The notes under the pieces are model-generated. The model was not told the DNA's origin and ran no database searches. It worked only from the letters and a program-made list of their open reading frames with translations. The translations under genes were made by a program, and so were the position numbers. From Symsagittifera roscoffensis (lineage: Eukaryota > Xenacoelomorpha > Acoela > Convolutidae), in NCBI RefSeq assembly GCF_963678635.1, contig NW_026970660.1:1-51454 (forward strand): a stretch of DNA of 51,454 nucleotides. Direction: 5' to 3'. This document shows, piece by piece, positions 33,811 through 43,576 of this stretch. Every line of letters begins with the position of its first letter. Positions within the stretch are counted from its first letter, which is position 1.

Positions 33811-36800
33811 ATGGATAATTTCAACCTGGATGAATTGATGGACCTGGCAGAGGCATATGTAGGACCGATGGTAGATGCGATCTATCGTCGGCTGATCGAA
33901 CGAGACTTCGCTCTGGAGGACCCAGAGGTGGTCATGTTGCTGACCGCCCTGATTAACATCTTGGGGCACGACAACCGTGGGGACCGCCCCACGGAAGTCC
34001 TGTTGATGGCAGCATATGGAGAAAGAGGAGTACTAGACCGCCCGAACATGAGAGTGATGAGGTGGAGAAACGGGGCTCTCTCAGGGAGTGACTTGGCGAA
34101 TAAGCCTGGGTTGGGAAGTTCTAGGACTTACCAACCAGGTGAGATGCCAATGCCCTCCAAGCCCAAACCTGGGCTGACGAGAATGCATCAGGAGATGAAC
34201 AGTGAGGCGACCTCGTCTGGTTCACCACTGAGAGTAGCTGTGCCACCAAAAGGGGCGAGAGTAACACAGAAGGTTCAGACGAACCAAACCATACAAGATC
34301 TGGACGAGATGAACGATCAGTTGAGAAGTACGAAGAAGGAGTTAGACGATATGACGAAGACCATGCTGGCGATGGAGGAAGACCGGGACATGTGGAGAAA
34401 GTTGTTTGAAGACTGCAACAAAAAGCAGGGTCAAGAGATCGAACGCTTAAGGCAGGAATACAAAGAGCGATCGGAGCAGGTGGCGTTGACGACGTCCATT
34501 GAGAAAGTGATACCTGCAAGGGATATTCCTCGTGGGCAGTCCCCGATGGAGCTCTTGACACCTCGAGAAATGAGTCAAACAACGGAGACACGGCTTCCAG
34601 CAGAGACGAACCGAGTAACAATCCCGGATCCTAGTGACACCTTGGGTGATCCCGTCGTAGAACAGACAGTGAGAAAACTGATAGAGACCGCTGGACGATT
34701 GGTCGCTAACAAGAATGCACCAGGTTCCGGGGTGACTGCACCCTATGGAACGATTGACGATACGGGCAGAGTACAACTCTCCCAGACAATAATCAGACAA
34801 GGGATAAGTGACGTGACGCCACTCAGGGGGAGTTCGAAGATCACAGAGAGAAAAGTAAGGAAGATGCCAGCGAAGAAAGTGTCTCGTGTAATGGACGTGC
34901 AGAAGAATAATCAATTAAAGTATAATTTTACGGGAGTTCCGGAGACAGATCCGAGAGCCTGCTTCAATCGAGCTACCTGGAGCCCGGCTGTGAACCTGCA
35001 GCAACCACCACTCGGGACATCTCACCTGATATTAGGAGACAGCTTAGTCCGAGTGCTAACGAATTTGAGGACCTCATGGGTCACCACGGTGATGGCCTTT
35101 GGAGGCGCGACAATTGCCCAATTATACCGGATGGTGGAGCTGATGAATCCCGGGAGGATACCCAGTGTGATGATATTAGTTGGGACGAATGATATCTCCA
35201 GAGGATCAGACGAGCAGGAAGCACAGTGGGAATCAATGATGGTGTGTTTGTTCACCACTCTCTGGCAGAAGTTCAGTTGCGCGGTACTGACCGTTTGCAC
35301 GGTGCCAATGAACGCAAGAAACCTGACAGCATCAGGAAGAAGGCACAACGAGGGAGTCATGAGATGGAACAACATCATAAGAAACCTAGCAAATCGAAAT
35401 GCCGGAAGAATGATCCTTATGGACATTGAACACGAATTGAGAGCCATGGAGCAAGCCAGACTGACTTCGGATGGCATCCACTTTGACACCATCGAGGGAC
35501 AAGCTTGGTTGAATCGAGTCTTCCAAGAACGGTTGGACGAGTTAGAAGCAGAACTCTCTGACACAGGAGTACTGAAGGAAGAGGGAACGGTGAATGATAC
35601 GGTGATCACTACCTTTGTGCCTCCTAACCTGGAAACGCGTTTGGGTACAGTCCCAGCCGCAATAAATTACCGGCAACAAAGCTCCAGCGAATCAGGTCGA
35701 AGAACTGACGTGCAGGATCGGTTGGGAGAAGCACCGACGAGGAGGACAATTCATCCTAGGAGAAGGATAGGACCCGTCAACCAACCAAACGAAGGAGTAG
35801 CAGGCACGTCCAGATCAGACACTAGATCGGAGACAACGAGTAGCAGTCGAGAAGAGAGACCGAACAGAGGCTCATTGTTATGGTCTAGACCCATGCCGTC
35901 TCCCTGGCACATATACAAAGAAGAACTGATGAAGCTGGACCTGCAGAAAGTAAGCTTCGTCGAGGATGCAAGGAGGATGCTAAATGGAGCGACGCTATCC
36001 GTCAGCAGATTATACTCAATAACCGGCGTAGACTGGTTGATAGCCGCTAGCATAAATTTCAGCTCCACGACAGCCTTAAGATTTGCTGACTTGGAAGGAC
36101 TGCCCTCCAATAACACAATGGGACCTGTGAATGCAAGACCGTTGCAGGATGTCAGATTGAACCATGAGGAGAGGAATCGTGAGGAAAGGCCAGGAAGATT
36201 CCTGACGGCGAGAGCGCCAATTGGACAACACGTGAAGATATTCAAGCAACTGACGACACCACCTAGTCATGTGAAGGAGAGAGTATACCCAAAACAAGTG
36301 AACCAAGATGGTGATGCCCAGAGATATGGCGGATTGACAGCAATAAAGAAAGATGAGAGCATCTTCGCCGCCTACGACAAAGCAGAAATGAGAAAGGCCA
36401 AGATCATGGTAGTAGCGAATTCAGAGTTCGTGTACACCTCTAAGTCTTTGTTTTGGCCGGACGTCATAATGCTGGCCGCAGTTGACCTAGACCTATTGCA
36501 ATCAGTGTCATTGGCTATAGGGGTACAGAGACAGACAGAGATGAACCCGATAACGATTGTGTTTGCTGGCATCAATGACCATCTACACAGTAGAGGTTTT
36601 CTGAGCAGGCTCAGAGATCCTGCAACAGCAGAAAACGCAGTATGGCCCGCGATAAAAGACATCCTGGAGTCAATGGGTGAAGTGGTAGACGCGACAAAGG
36701 AGGGAACATTCAACAAAGTGGCGTTGAGAGTAGTATTTGCGTTGTCTCCGGGATATGCATATCTCCCGGATGGACTGAAATTTGTGTATGCAATGGTAGC

Positions 36801-39800
36801 CTTACTTTCGGAGGGAAAATATGATGTGATCATATCAGCCCCGAATCGCATGATAGAAATGGAGAACCTGAGGCCACTTAAGGCTGAACTGCCTTCAGTA
36901 TGGTCAGATATCTCAAACGCGATGAGAGGGTTCAAGGACCACGCGCTACACATGTTGGTGTTGGACGAAGTGCTGGGGTTGGAACTGTCCAACTTCAGTC
37001 GGCAACTCAAACTGAAACCAGGAATAGATGACGACCATCGAGTGATTACGGCAATGTCCAACGACTTGTGGTTCCGAGCAATGGAAGTGGCGAGTGAAGA
37101 CACGAGAAGAAAGAATTCACTGGAGACGAGAGCTCATCTGGAAGCGATGGTGCTGAGAACCAAGCCGGAAGCAAACCAGTGGCTACACCTGAATCCGAGA
37201 GTAGCGGCATTGGGTGCAGATGCTTTTCAGCAAGGCCCAGTAATGATCACTAAGATATACGCCTACTTGTTGAAGGAGGTGAACCTGGCGGAAAATGCCG
37301 GAGAAAAGACAGCTGAGTTCGTGAACAGAATGTGTCAGATTACTCTGGAAACCTTCTGGACCCAGGAAGTGAAAGGACAGGAGGGATTTGAAAGGACAGA
37401 CAGCATGCTAGAAGGGTTGGGAGCCGGATGGACCGCGTCCTTCTTGGCAAAAGTCTACCCGAAAGTCTCGCACTACTTGATAAAGGAATTCCTCCAAGCG
37501 GTAGTGAAAGTATCGATAGTGGAATTAATAGCCCTGTTTGTAACATTTGGAGCGGAGAATTTCGTGAAAGGACCGGTGATACTGCTTACGGATGGAATAC
37601 AGAACCTGCGACTAGATGGACTTTTGACGTTGATCGCAATAACCCACGGAAACTTGGGAGGGCTGATGAAACTGGCACGTTGTCCAGAGCAGATGAAAGA
37701 GAGAGTGAGGAATCTGGATATGAAGAAATCCACAGACTCGTGGAACAAAATAAGAGACCTGAGACACACTCTTATCCAGTATCTCTTGCAGCAAAATCGC
37801 TTTGGAACCGGAGAAAACGAGACAATTGAAAGAGAGGAAGATGTTAGACGACATGTTGGAGGCATGCCGCTGTTAACAGATTTGAGCTTAGCTATGAGAA
37901 TCGATCCCTTGGCGCTGATCAGAGGAGTCACGGAGTTCGTGACAGTAATCTATGGACCAGCAGTCACCTTTGCGTTCCCTGACGTTAAAGTGGAAGCATA
38001 TAGGAGGTCGGTGTTGCACCTGAACCTCATATCGGCAGTGGACGGTAGTACACTGAACTGGTGTGAGCAGCACGCATTGCGAGAGCTCATGAGTGAAGAT
38101 CTGTTATTTGCGAAAATATCGGAGCCAGAGATGACAGTCATCAATTTTGACGATCACTTCTGTGACCGCATGGGAGAAGTAGAAAGAGGGCACATCGAGG
38201 TGTTTCCAAAGCTTTGGAATCTGAGGCCCTATGACAAAACGAATGGCGAAATGACCAGAGTGCCTCGTCTCACAGCAGCGTATCACAAGGTGAGAGAAGA
38301 GACGAAGGACTGGGGCGATTACAAGAAGCTACCCGAAGCAATCCCCGAATTCCCTCTGATAAGAAGGATGTTGCTCGGAGCAGTCTCCGTAGTACAAACT
38401 CCTAGGTTGAGAGCATTCGAAACCAATGAAAGGAGAGTAGGGAATTTCTCGGCGACGATGGATCCATACTTCGTGGGGAGAAATGCCGCCGTGTTACAGT
38501 ACACACGATTTGCGTACACGGATCAAGCGACGAGAAGGCGAATAAGCAACGCCGCTACTCCCAAGCCTGAAGGATTTGATGAGGAATGGAGACGACTAGG
38601 CTCAGCTCCAATGAGGATGAGAGGCAGGACTGAATTGCCTGAAGCCTCAGTAATCCTGACTAGTGTGAGAAAAGAGATGAAAGTTGCGGGAATATTGCAG
38701 ACGAGAATTTTCCTAGCACCCTTCGGCTGCGAAGAAACTAAAGTGGTCCATGGAGAAGAGGAAGATAAATCAGCCGGTACATTGCTCATACCGAGATTCC
38801 AGGAAGAAGCTGATGATGACAAACAAGGACCATCGAACTCGAATGGGGACAAGTCAGAAGGAGATGACGGACAGGGTGGAAACCGTCAGACGGAAGAACC
38901 CATGCAACAAGATCAAGCTGGTGGGGAGGACGACAGGGCATCGACAGGAGGAACATCCAGCCTGGATTTCAATATCTTCAGTGATCTTGAGAATAATGCA
39001 GACACGTTGGAAACGACTGAGCCAGCGGATGAAGGCATCTCGACACTGGAACCTCCGTCAGCCTTTGAGGAGATGAAACGGAATTTGCCGGAGAACAGCT
39101 CTCCTGGCAATACAAGAAATAACGATCAGAGAATCCTCATGGAATCACCTCGGAGGAGAAGAATAGAGGCCTCAGCCAGAGTACCTTTCTTGGGAACGCT
39201 ACCCGAAGAAGAATGGGAAGTACATCACCGAGACCACGAGAGTAGGACGGGATGTAAGCTGGACAGAGTGGCGTTCATGGAAGAAGTCTGGACTGTGATT
39301 CAGAGCTATGGGACCCAGTCCATTCTCAAAACAGGTCTCAATCAACCCTTGGTGAGAGAAGTACTTGACAAGCTTGATGAGTGTGAAGGGAGACTGAGTG
39401 AGTTATTGATCGACTCAGCCACTGATGAGAGTGAAGCGAATTCTCCCATCAAGATGACACCGCAGGACAATGAAGGAGAGGTGGTGTACCTGTCAAGGAC
39501 CAGGAGAGGAACGATGCGATCGAAAATGGTGATTGATAAAATCAATGCGATGAAAATGAAGTTAGGCAGCAGATTGATGCCGAGGAGGATTGGAAAGACG
39601 AAAGTGGATTCGGAAATATCGATGAAAGCTGGTAACTCAGCGAAAAGAAAACGAGTTGAGGAAGTCATGGATTTGGGGCAAGGTGATTACCAATTGTCTG
39701 GCACAGATAGAATATTAACTGATATAGCGATGGTGCCACCCATTCTCATGGCTGGGTTAAAGTCAACCGGTTATAAATCCAAAAGGAGTGACCGCACTCT

Positions 39801-42756
39801 GACTGGAGCGACTTTAGAAATGGAAATACTCAGTCAATGTGGAGAGAGTAAAATGAGGGACTTCAAGCCATCTCCAATGAATCATGGAAAGGGAAGTGTT
39901 GCAGGACAACTGACACCAGTGGAATACAACAGACTGACAGTGTCTGAGACAGTGTCGATAGATGAACCCACCGGTGGATGCATGGAGATGTTGGAATACC
40001 GAAACTCGGCTAGAGGGCATGTAATGGCCCTGGAAGAGGAAAAAGCCATGGAGGGTTATCTGGAAACAATGTTGCAAGGCACCACCCTCAAGCAGAAGGC
40101 GTACGGAACTTTGGCGTCGTCTGACGTACAGGCGGAGACGATCGAGCAGTTGGTGAGCCTTCCATGGAAAGCAGTAGTATTGAGGTATTTCGAAGAGGAA
40201 ATGAGGACTACGCCAAGAATACATGCTCTCGTGGCAGTACCTTACGTAAGGACAGAATTACAACTCAGGCTCGCCTGGTGCATGATGGGACTGACTCGCG
40301 AAGAATATGATTCGGGAGAAAGGAAGAGATCAAAGGAGGAAAAAGTTTTCCTTATGACGAATCTGAGGGATCTGATAGTCCAGGAGGGAGCAGCAGTAGC
40401 GTGTGCAAAGCGGAGAGACGCTCTCTGTTTCATTCGATTCCTGATAGAGCAGATTTCAGTACCTGCATTAAGCACTTGTGTTAAAATGTTGAAGGAAGGC
40501 GATGAGCGAACGAAAGCCATGTTCTTACTAGCAATGCTGGATATGCAGCAAAGTAAACCGATGAGGGTGAACATGAAAGAACCTGAAGAACTGGAACCCA
40601 TGAAAAAGATAGACGAGATCAGGAGATTCTCAAACAAGGAGTTGAGGCTCACTAAAGAATCTATGGGAGCATTGCCAAAATCCAGTGAATACTGTGGACC
40701 GATCAAGAAGAAGTCCTATAGCTATGTGTCCGGGATTATAGGGATAGCATACAATCCTTTCCTGAGTGAAGACATACGTGATTGCTTCTTTGATTATGAG
40801 CAGGCGGTGTTACTAAGATTCTGGACGTCCAGAATCGTGACGACTAAGAGCGTTAACAATCCACAGGCCAAATTGGGATTGGTCTTGGAAGAAGAGGTGA
40901 CTGCACCTTCAGTACCAAAATCCGACAAGAGAGTGGAATTTGGGTTGGGATTCTCAGATGAATTACTGAGAACGAGCTTGATGGCAGTGTGGGAATTGAT
41001 GAAGCCATCGTGGTGTCCTAGTCCCAACGCTGACTCGATATTACGGGCGACACAGGATATACAAAGGGAACTGAATGTGGACTGTAACCTGCGTGACCTC
41101 AACATCATATATAATGTGATGATAACAGCCTCTAAGAGCAACGGAGAAGATGGAGTGGAGTTGCCTGGCTGGGGACCAGAAGACTGGGTCAAACCTGGTA
41201 GCTGTCTGGCGGAAGTCTGTGGACTAGAGGGTCACGTTTGTGGAAGTCTAGACTGTGTGAAAACCCTGGAGAAACAACACAAGCAGTTGACGGTATTGTT
41301 TGGAAATGTAGTGATGAAAGCAAGAACGGAAACGGAACTGATAGCAGATTGCCATGGAGGAACCGATGTGAATCTAGTGACAGCACTAGGATTCTACAGC
41401 ATGTTTGGTTCTTTAGAGTCACTATTGAATCTAGAACAGAAACATGAGATGGTCACAGCCATCAGCGTAGAGGTATTCCCAGGAGTTCTGCAGACTGAGC
41501 AGAAGTATATAGGAAAATGGAGGGAAGCAATCGAAACGGAGATGAACATCAGACACAGCGAAACTTATTGTAGACCATCAGGAGCACGATATTTGGTGGG
41601 TTCAACGTTGGCTCCAATGTGCAAGAGCAGATACCCTGTACATTTCGTGGCTGTGGACGTGAAGAGCACAAGAACGATCGTGGATCAAGCTTTTTCAGTG
41701 CCGAAGTGCGTGAGGTTGGCAAGAATGTCTGAAAAGTCTTACGAGTTACTGTGTAAGATTTTCTCAGCAGTTCCAGAAAGAACCAAAGAAGAGTTGGAGT
41801 CAATACTAGGAGAGAAATTCATGGGATATGTGAGCGGGAACTTCAGTGACTTTGAAAAACAGAAACAGAGAGGATCAACTGTCACAGATTACAATGCAGT
41901 AGATGAGAATGATGAAATCCACCGAGTGATGATGGAAGTGGAACCATTGCTGGAAGCTTCGGGAAAACGTAATTGGAGGAGCATCATGTTGACGCATGAT
42001 GAGTTTCCTTGCCACTGCTTGCTGCAGACCTGGTGGTATCCCAAGCGTAGTAATCTGGTGTTGATCTGGGACTCTGGAGAGCTGCTCTCCATGGGTTTAC
42101 CAGATTCATCACAGCCCATAACAATAGTGATAGTGGGAGTTATGATGGCGATACGATGGCTGGAAGCTCATGTGAGAGAAAATAATAGACAGGAGGCACC
42201 GACGAGAGAACAATTGCAGAAATTAGATTGTCTAAAAGATTTAGATCTTTTTGAGACAATGTGCAAAGTTCTAAACATTCCGATGGAAGTGAAGAAGATA
42301 TGGGCAAGAAAACGATTGATGCCATGGTTCAGAGCTAACATGACTGCATGGTTGTACGAGTATGCGAAAAAGCATATGTCGAAACATGGCAGAGTGTACA
42401 GTGAATATCAGCTGGACATTGGGGCAGGAGCTTTCAAGCGAGCTTTCGTGACCCATCGGAATGCAGTGACCACCGCTGTGAAAAGAATTTCCAGGACGAG
42501 CGAGCGTAGTGGAAATGAGAAGGCAGAGATGCTGAAAGAAGATTTGGAGAGAAACGTGACGTTGTGTCTCCACAACAGCTTCTGTAGAAACAGAGAATCA
42601 AACGTGGATCCCCTACCTTGCTGTAAACAGAGGGTGGAAGAGCAGAAGTGTTGGAGGACGGCTTCCAACAGCGTCAGGATAGTCAATGACGTGCTACAAG
42701 ACACGGAGACCGAGAGTGCAGAGTCAGCGTCACAGGAGGAGGAGATGGAGCATTGA
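33811..42756 (+). CDS. ORF2: giant orphan protein with SGNH/GDSL hydrolase domain
   Basis: 2981 residues from ATG 33811 (an in-frame TTG at 33796 is an unlikely start). Seen: helical N-terminus; coiled coil about 157-225; an SGNH-hydrolase domain about 400-565 with GDSL (S411), GGAT (431-434), GTND (N460) and DGIH (D554, H557), the complete catalytic set; a second domain about 865-1105 with degenerate SGNH-like blocks (ANSEF, S871; GINDH, N922); a long helical region to about 1640; an acidic, disordered stretch about 1655-1790; a basic AKRKR cluster near 1944; a Cys-rich C-terminus (about 2919-2948). There is no signal peptide and no convincing membrane segment, so it is not Env-like. The frame is open throughout, with the same purine-rich composition as ORF1, so it belongs to the element. 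SGNH domains act as esterases in some LINE ORF1 proteins; its role here is unknown. Confidence 0.85.
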   Translation: MDNFNLDELMDLAEAYVGPMVDAIYRRLIERDFALEDPEVVMLLTALINILGHDNRGDRPTEVLLMAAYGERGVLDRPNMRVMRWRNGALSGSDLANKPGLGSSRTYQPGEMPMPSKPKPGLTRMHQEMNSEATSSGSPLRVAVPPKGARVTQKVQTNQTIQDLDEMNDQLRSTKKELDDMTKTMLAMEEDRDMWRKLFEDCNKKQGQEIERLRQEYKERSEQVALTTSIEKVIPARDIPRGQSPMELLTPREMSQTTETRLPAETNRVTIPDPSDTLGDPVVEQTVRKLIETAGRLVANKNAPGSGVTAPYGTIDDTGRVQLSQTIIRQGISDVTPLRGSSKITERKVRKMPAKKVSRVMDVQKNNQLKYNFTGVPETDPRACFNRATWSPAVNLQQPPLGTSHLILGDSLVRVLTNLRTSWVTTVMAFGGATIAQLYRMVELMNPGRIPSVMILVGTNDISRGSDEQEAQWESMMVCLFTTLWQKFSCAVLTVCTVPMNARNLTASGRRHNEGVMRWNNIIRNLANRNAGRMILMDIEHELRAMEQARLTSDGIHFDTIEGQAWLNRVFQERLDELEAELSDTGVLKEEGTVNDTVITTFVPPNLETRLGTVPAAINYRQQSSSESGRRTDVQDRLGEAPTRRTIHPRRRIGPVNQPNEGVAGTSRSDTRSETTSSSREERPNRGSLLWSRPMPSPWHIYKEELMKLDLQKVSFVEDARRMLNGATLSVSRLYSITGVDWLIAASINFSSTTALRFADLEGLPSNNTMGPVNARPLQDVRLNHEERNREERPGRFLTARAPIGQHVKIFKQLTTPPSHVKERVYPKQVNQDGDAQRYGGLTAIKKDESIFAAYDKAEMRKAKIMVVANSEFVYTSKSLFWPDVIMLAAVDLDLLQSVSLAIGVQRQTEMNPITIVFAGINDHLHSRGFLSRLRDPATAENAVWPAIKDILESMGEVVDATKEGTFNKVALRVVFALSPGYAYLPDGLKFVYAMVALLSEGKYDVIISAPNRMIEMENLRPLKAELPSVWSDISNAMRGFKDHALHMLVLDEVLGLELSNFSRQLKLKPGIDDDHRVITAMSNDLWFRAMEVASEDTRRKNSLETRAHLEAMVLRTKPEANQWLHLNPRVAALGADAFQQGPVMITKIYAYLLKEVNLAENAGEKTAEFVNRMCQITLETFWTQEVKGQEGFERTDSMLEGLGAGWTASFLAKVYPKVSHYLIKEFLQAVVKVSIVELIALFVTFGAENFVKGPVILLTDGIQNLRLDGLLTLIAITHGNLGGLMKLARCPEQMKERVRNLDMKKSTDSWNKIRDLRHTLIQYLLQQNRFGTGENETIEREEDVRRHVGGMPLLTDLSLAMRIDPLALIRGVTEFVTVIYGPAVTFAFPDVKVEAYRRSVLHLNLISAVDGSTLNWCEQHALRELMSEDLLFAKISEPEMTVINFDDHFCDRMGEVERGHIEVFPKLWNLRPYDKTNGEMTRVPRLTAAYHKVREETKDWGDYKKLPEAIPEFPLIRRMLLGAVSVVQTPRLRAFETNERRVGNFSATMDPYFVGRNAAVLQYTRFAYTDQATRRRISNAATPKPEGFDEEWRRLGSAPMRMRGRTELPEASVILTSVRKEMKVAGILQTRIFLAPFGCEETKVVHGEEEDKSAGTLLIPRFQEEADDDKQGPSNSNGDKSEGDDGQGGNRQTEEPMQQDQAGGEDDRASTGGTSSLDFNIFSDLENNADTLETTEPADEGISTLEPPSAFEEMKRNLPENSSPGNTRNNDQRILMESPRRRRIEASARVPFLGTLPEEEWEVHHRDHESRTGCKLDRVAFMEEVWTVIQSYGTQSILKTGLNQPLVREVLDKLDECEGRLSELLIDSATDESEANSPIKMTPQDNEGEVVYLSRTRRGTMRSKMVIDKINAMKMKLGSRLMPRRIGKTKVDSEISMKAGNSAKRKRVEEVMDLGQGDYQLSGTDRILTDIAMVPPILMAGLKSTGYKSKRSDRTLTGATLEMEILSQCGESKMRDFKPSPMNHGKGSVAGQLTPVEYNRLTVSETVSIDEPTGGCMEMLEYRNSARGHVMALEEEKAMEGYLETMLQGTTLKQKAYGTLASSDVQAETIEQLVSLPWKAVVLRYFEEEMRTTPRIHALVAVPYVRTELQLRLAWCMMGLTREEYDSGERKRSKEEKVFLMTNLRDLIVQEGAAVACAKRRDALCFIRFLIEQISVPALSTCVKMLKEGDERTKAMFLLAMLDMQQSKPMRVNMKEPEELEPMKKIDEIRRFSNKELRLTKESMGALPKSSEYCGPIKKKSYSYVSGIIGIAYNPFLSEDIRDCFFDYEQAVLLRFWTSRIVTTKSVNNPQAKLGLVLEEEVTAPSVPKSDKRVEFGLGFSDELLRTSLMAVWELMKPSWCPSPNADSILRATQDIQRELNVDCNLRDLNIIYNVMITASKSNGEDGVELPGWGPEDWVKPGSCLAEVCGLEGHVCGSLDCVKTLEKQHKQLTVLFGNVVMKARTETELIADCHGGTDVNLVTALGFYSMFGSLESLLNLEQKHEMVTAISVEVFPGVLQTEQKYIGKWREAIETEMNIRHSETYCRPSGARYLVGSTLAPMCKSRYPVHFVAVDVKSTRTIVDQAFSVPKCVRLARMSEKSYELLCKIFSAVPERTKEELESILGEKFMGYVSGNFSDFEKQKQRGSTVTDYNAVDENDEIHRVMMEVEPLLEASGKRNWRSIMLTHDEFPCHCLLQTWWYPKRSNLVLIWDSGELLSMGLPDSSQPITIVIVGVMMAIRWLEAHVRENNRQEAPTREQLQKLDCLKDLDLFETMCKVLNIPMEVKKIWARKRLMPWFRANMTAWLYEYAKKHMSKHGRVYSEYQLDIGAGAFKRAFVTHRNAVTTAVKRISRTSERSGNEKAEMLKEDLERNVTLCLHNSFCRNRESNVDPLPCCKQRVEEQKCWRTASNSVRIVNDVLQDTETESAESASQEEEMEH

Positions 42757-43576
42757 TGAATGGTCGATAAAACAAGAGGCAACAAGAAAGAAAATTAGAA
42801 GAATTTAGAAGTTTTAGAACTTCTAAACGACGAAAAAAGAAGAGAACAAAGGGATGATGAAGAAAAGTTAAAACTCAGAATTGTTTTATGTGTGTGAAAA
42901 ACTCAAATGAGAAACCAAGCAACCAAGTTGTAATTGAAAACTGAAACATTTAAGTTGAGTTTGGAAATTGTTGCATTTATAAATTTGCATTTTGGTTTTA
43001 GTTGAAGTGGCTTTAGAGACACTCACTTATTATTTACTTGGAAAGGCTTGAGGGAAGAGTATATTTAAATATTCCAGCCTGCATGATTGTTTTTAATCAC
43101 TTAGGAAGACTGATCACTTTGTGGTGACATGAAAAACTTGAGTAACTTCTTGAGAAGGGAGGTTGTTGTATTGTTCTTTCTAACCACAAAGTTCCTTAGT
43201 TTTAATATTCAGGACAATAAACAAGCAAGATTTCCGAAGGGAAGGAGCATAGTAGGATAATTTTAGCTTGTTGGTTGGCAGGACTGTCCTGCAAGCCAAC
43301 ACCTTTTAAATCTAGGAGAAAAAGTTTCAATCGGGATATTGACACTGGAAGTCAGAAAATATGTTTTATCTTAAGTCATATCCTCAATGTGCAGATTAAT
43401 GAAAGAATTTGAAGGCTATAGTGATGTAGGATGATGCCATTTATATTCTGCAGTGAGTCGATGTGACGTAGGTAAAAGTAATTTCGTGCATTTTGTAAAT
43501 TCTGTTCGATGACACTGTAACCACTTAGAACATTGCGCGATTCAATGAGGACATTGACCGGACTGTCCGGGGAGTA
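42757..43576 (+). other. 3' non-coding region of element A
   Basis: 820 bp between ORF2 and the 3' LTR without an ORF. Two strong hairpins: TTTAGAAGTT-TTAG-AACTTCTAAA (42804-42827), 48 bases after the ORF2 stop, and TTGGTTGGCAGGAC / GTCCTGCAAGCCAA (43271-43299). It ends in the palindrome CCGGACTGTCCGG (43558-43570), which overlaps the PPT. Confidence 0.8.
43564..43576 (+). other. Putative polypurine tract
   Basis: TGTCCGGGGAG followed by TA, then the 3' LTR at 43577. A GGGGAG purine run directly before the LTR is the expected position for plus-strand priming, although the run is short. Four other exact copies of this 11-mer lie inside ORF1. Confidence 0.7.

Noticed and set aside
33811-42756. 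ORF2 as an envelope glycoprotein
   Set aside because: No N-terminal signal peptide, no transmembrane anchor, no furin-like site or fusion-peptide pattern visible. Hydrolase motifs are present instead.
34121-42785. Minus-strand frames of 100-243 codons opposite ORF2
   Set aside because: Same composition effect. Low-complexity Ser/Leu-rich peptides with no recognisable motifs.
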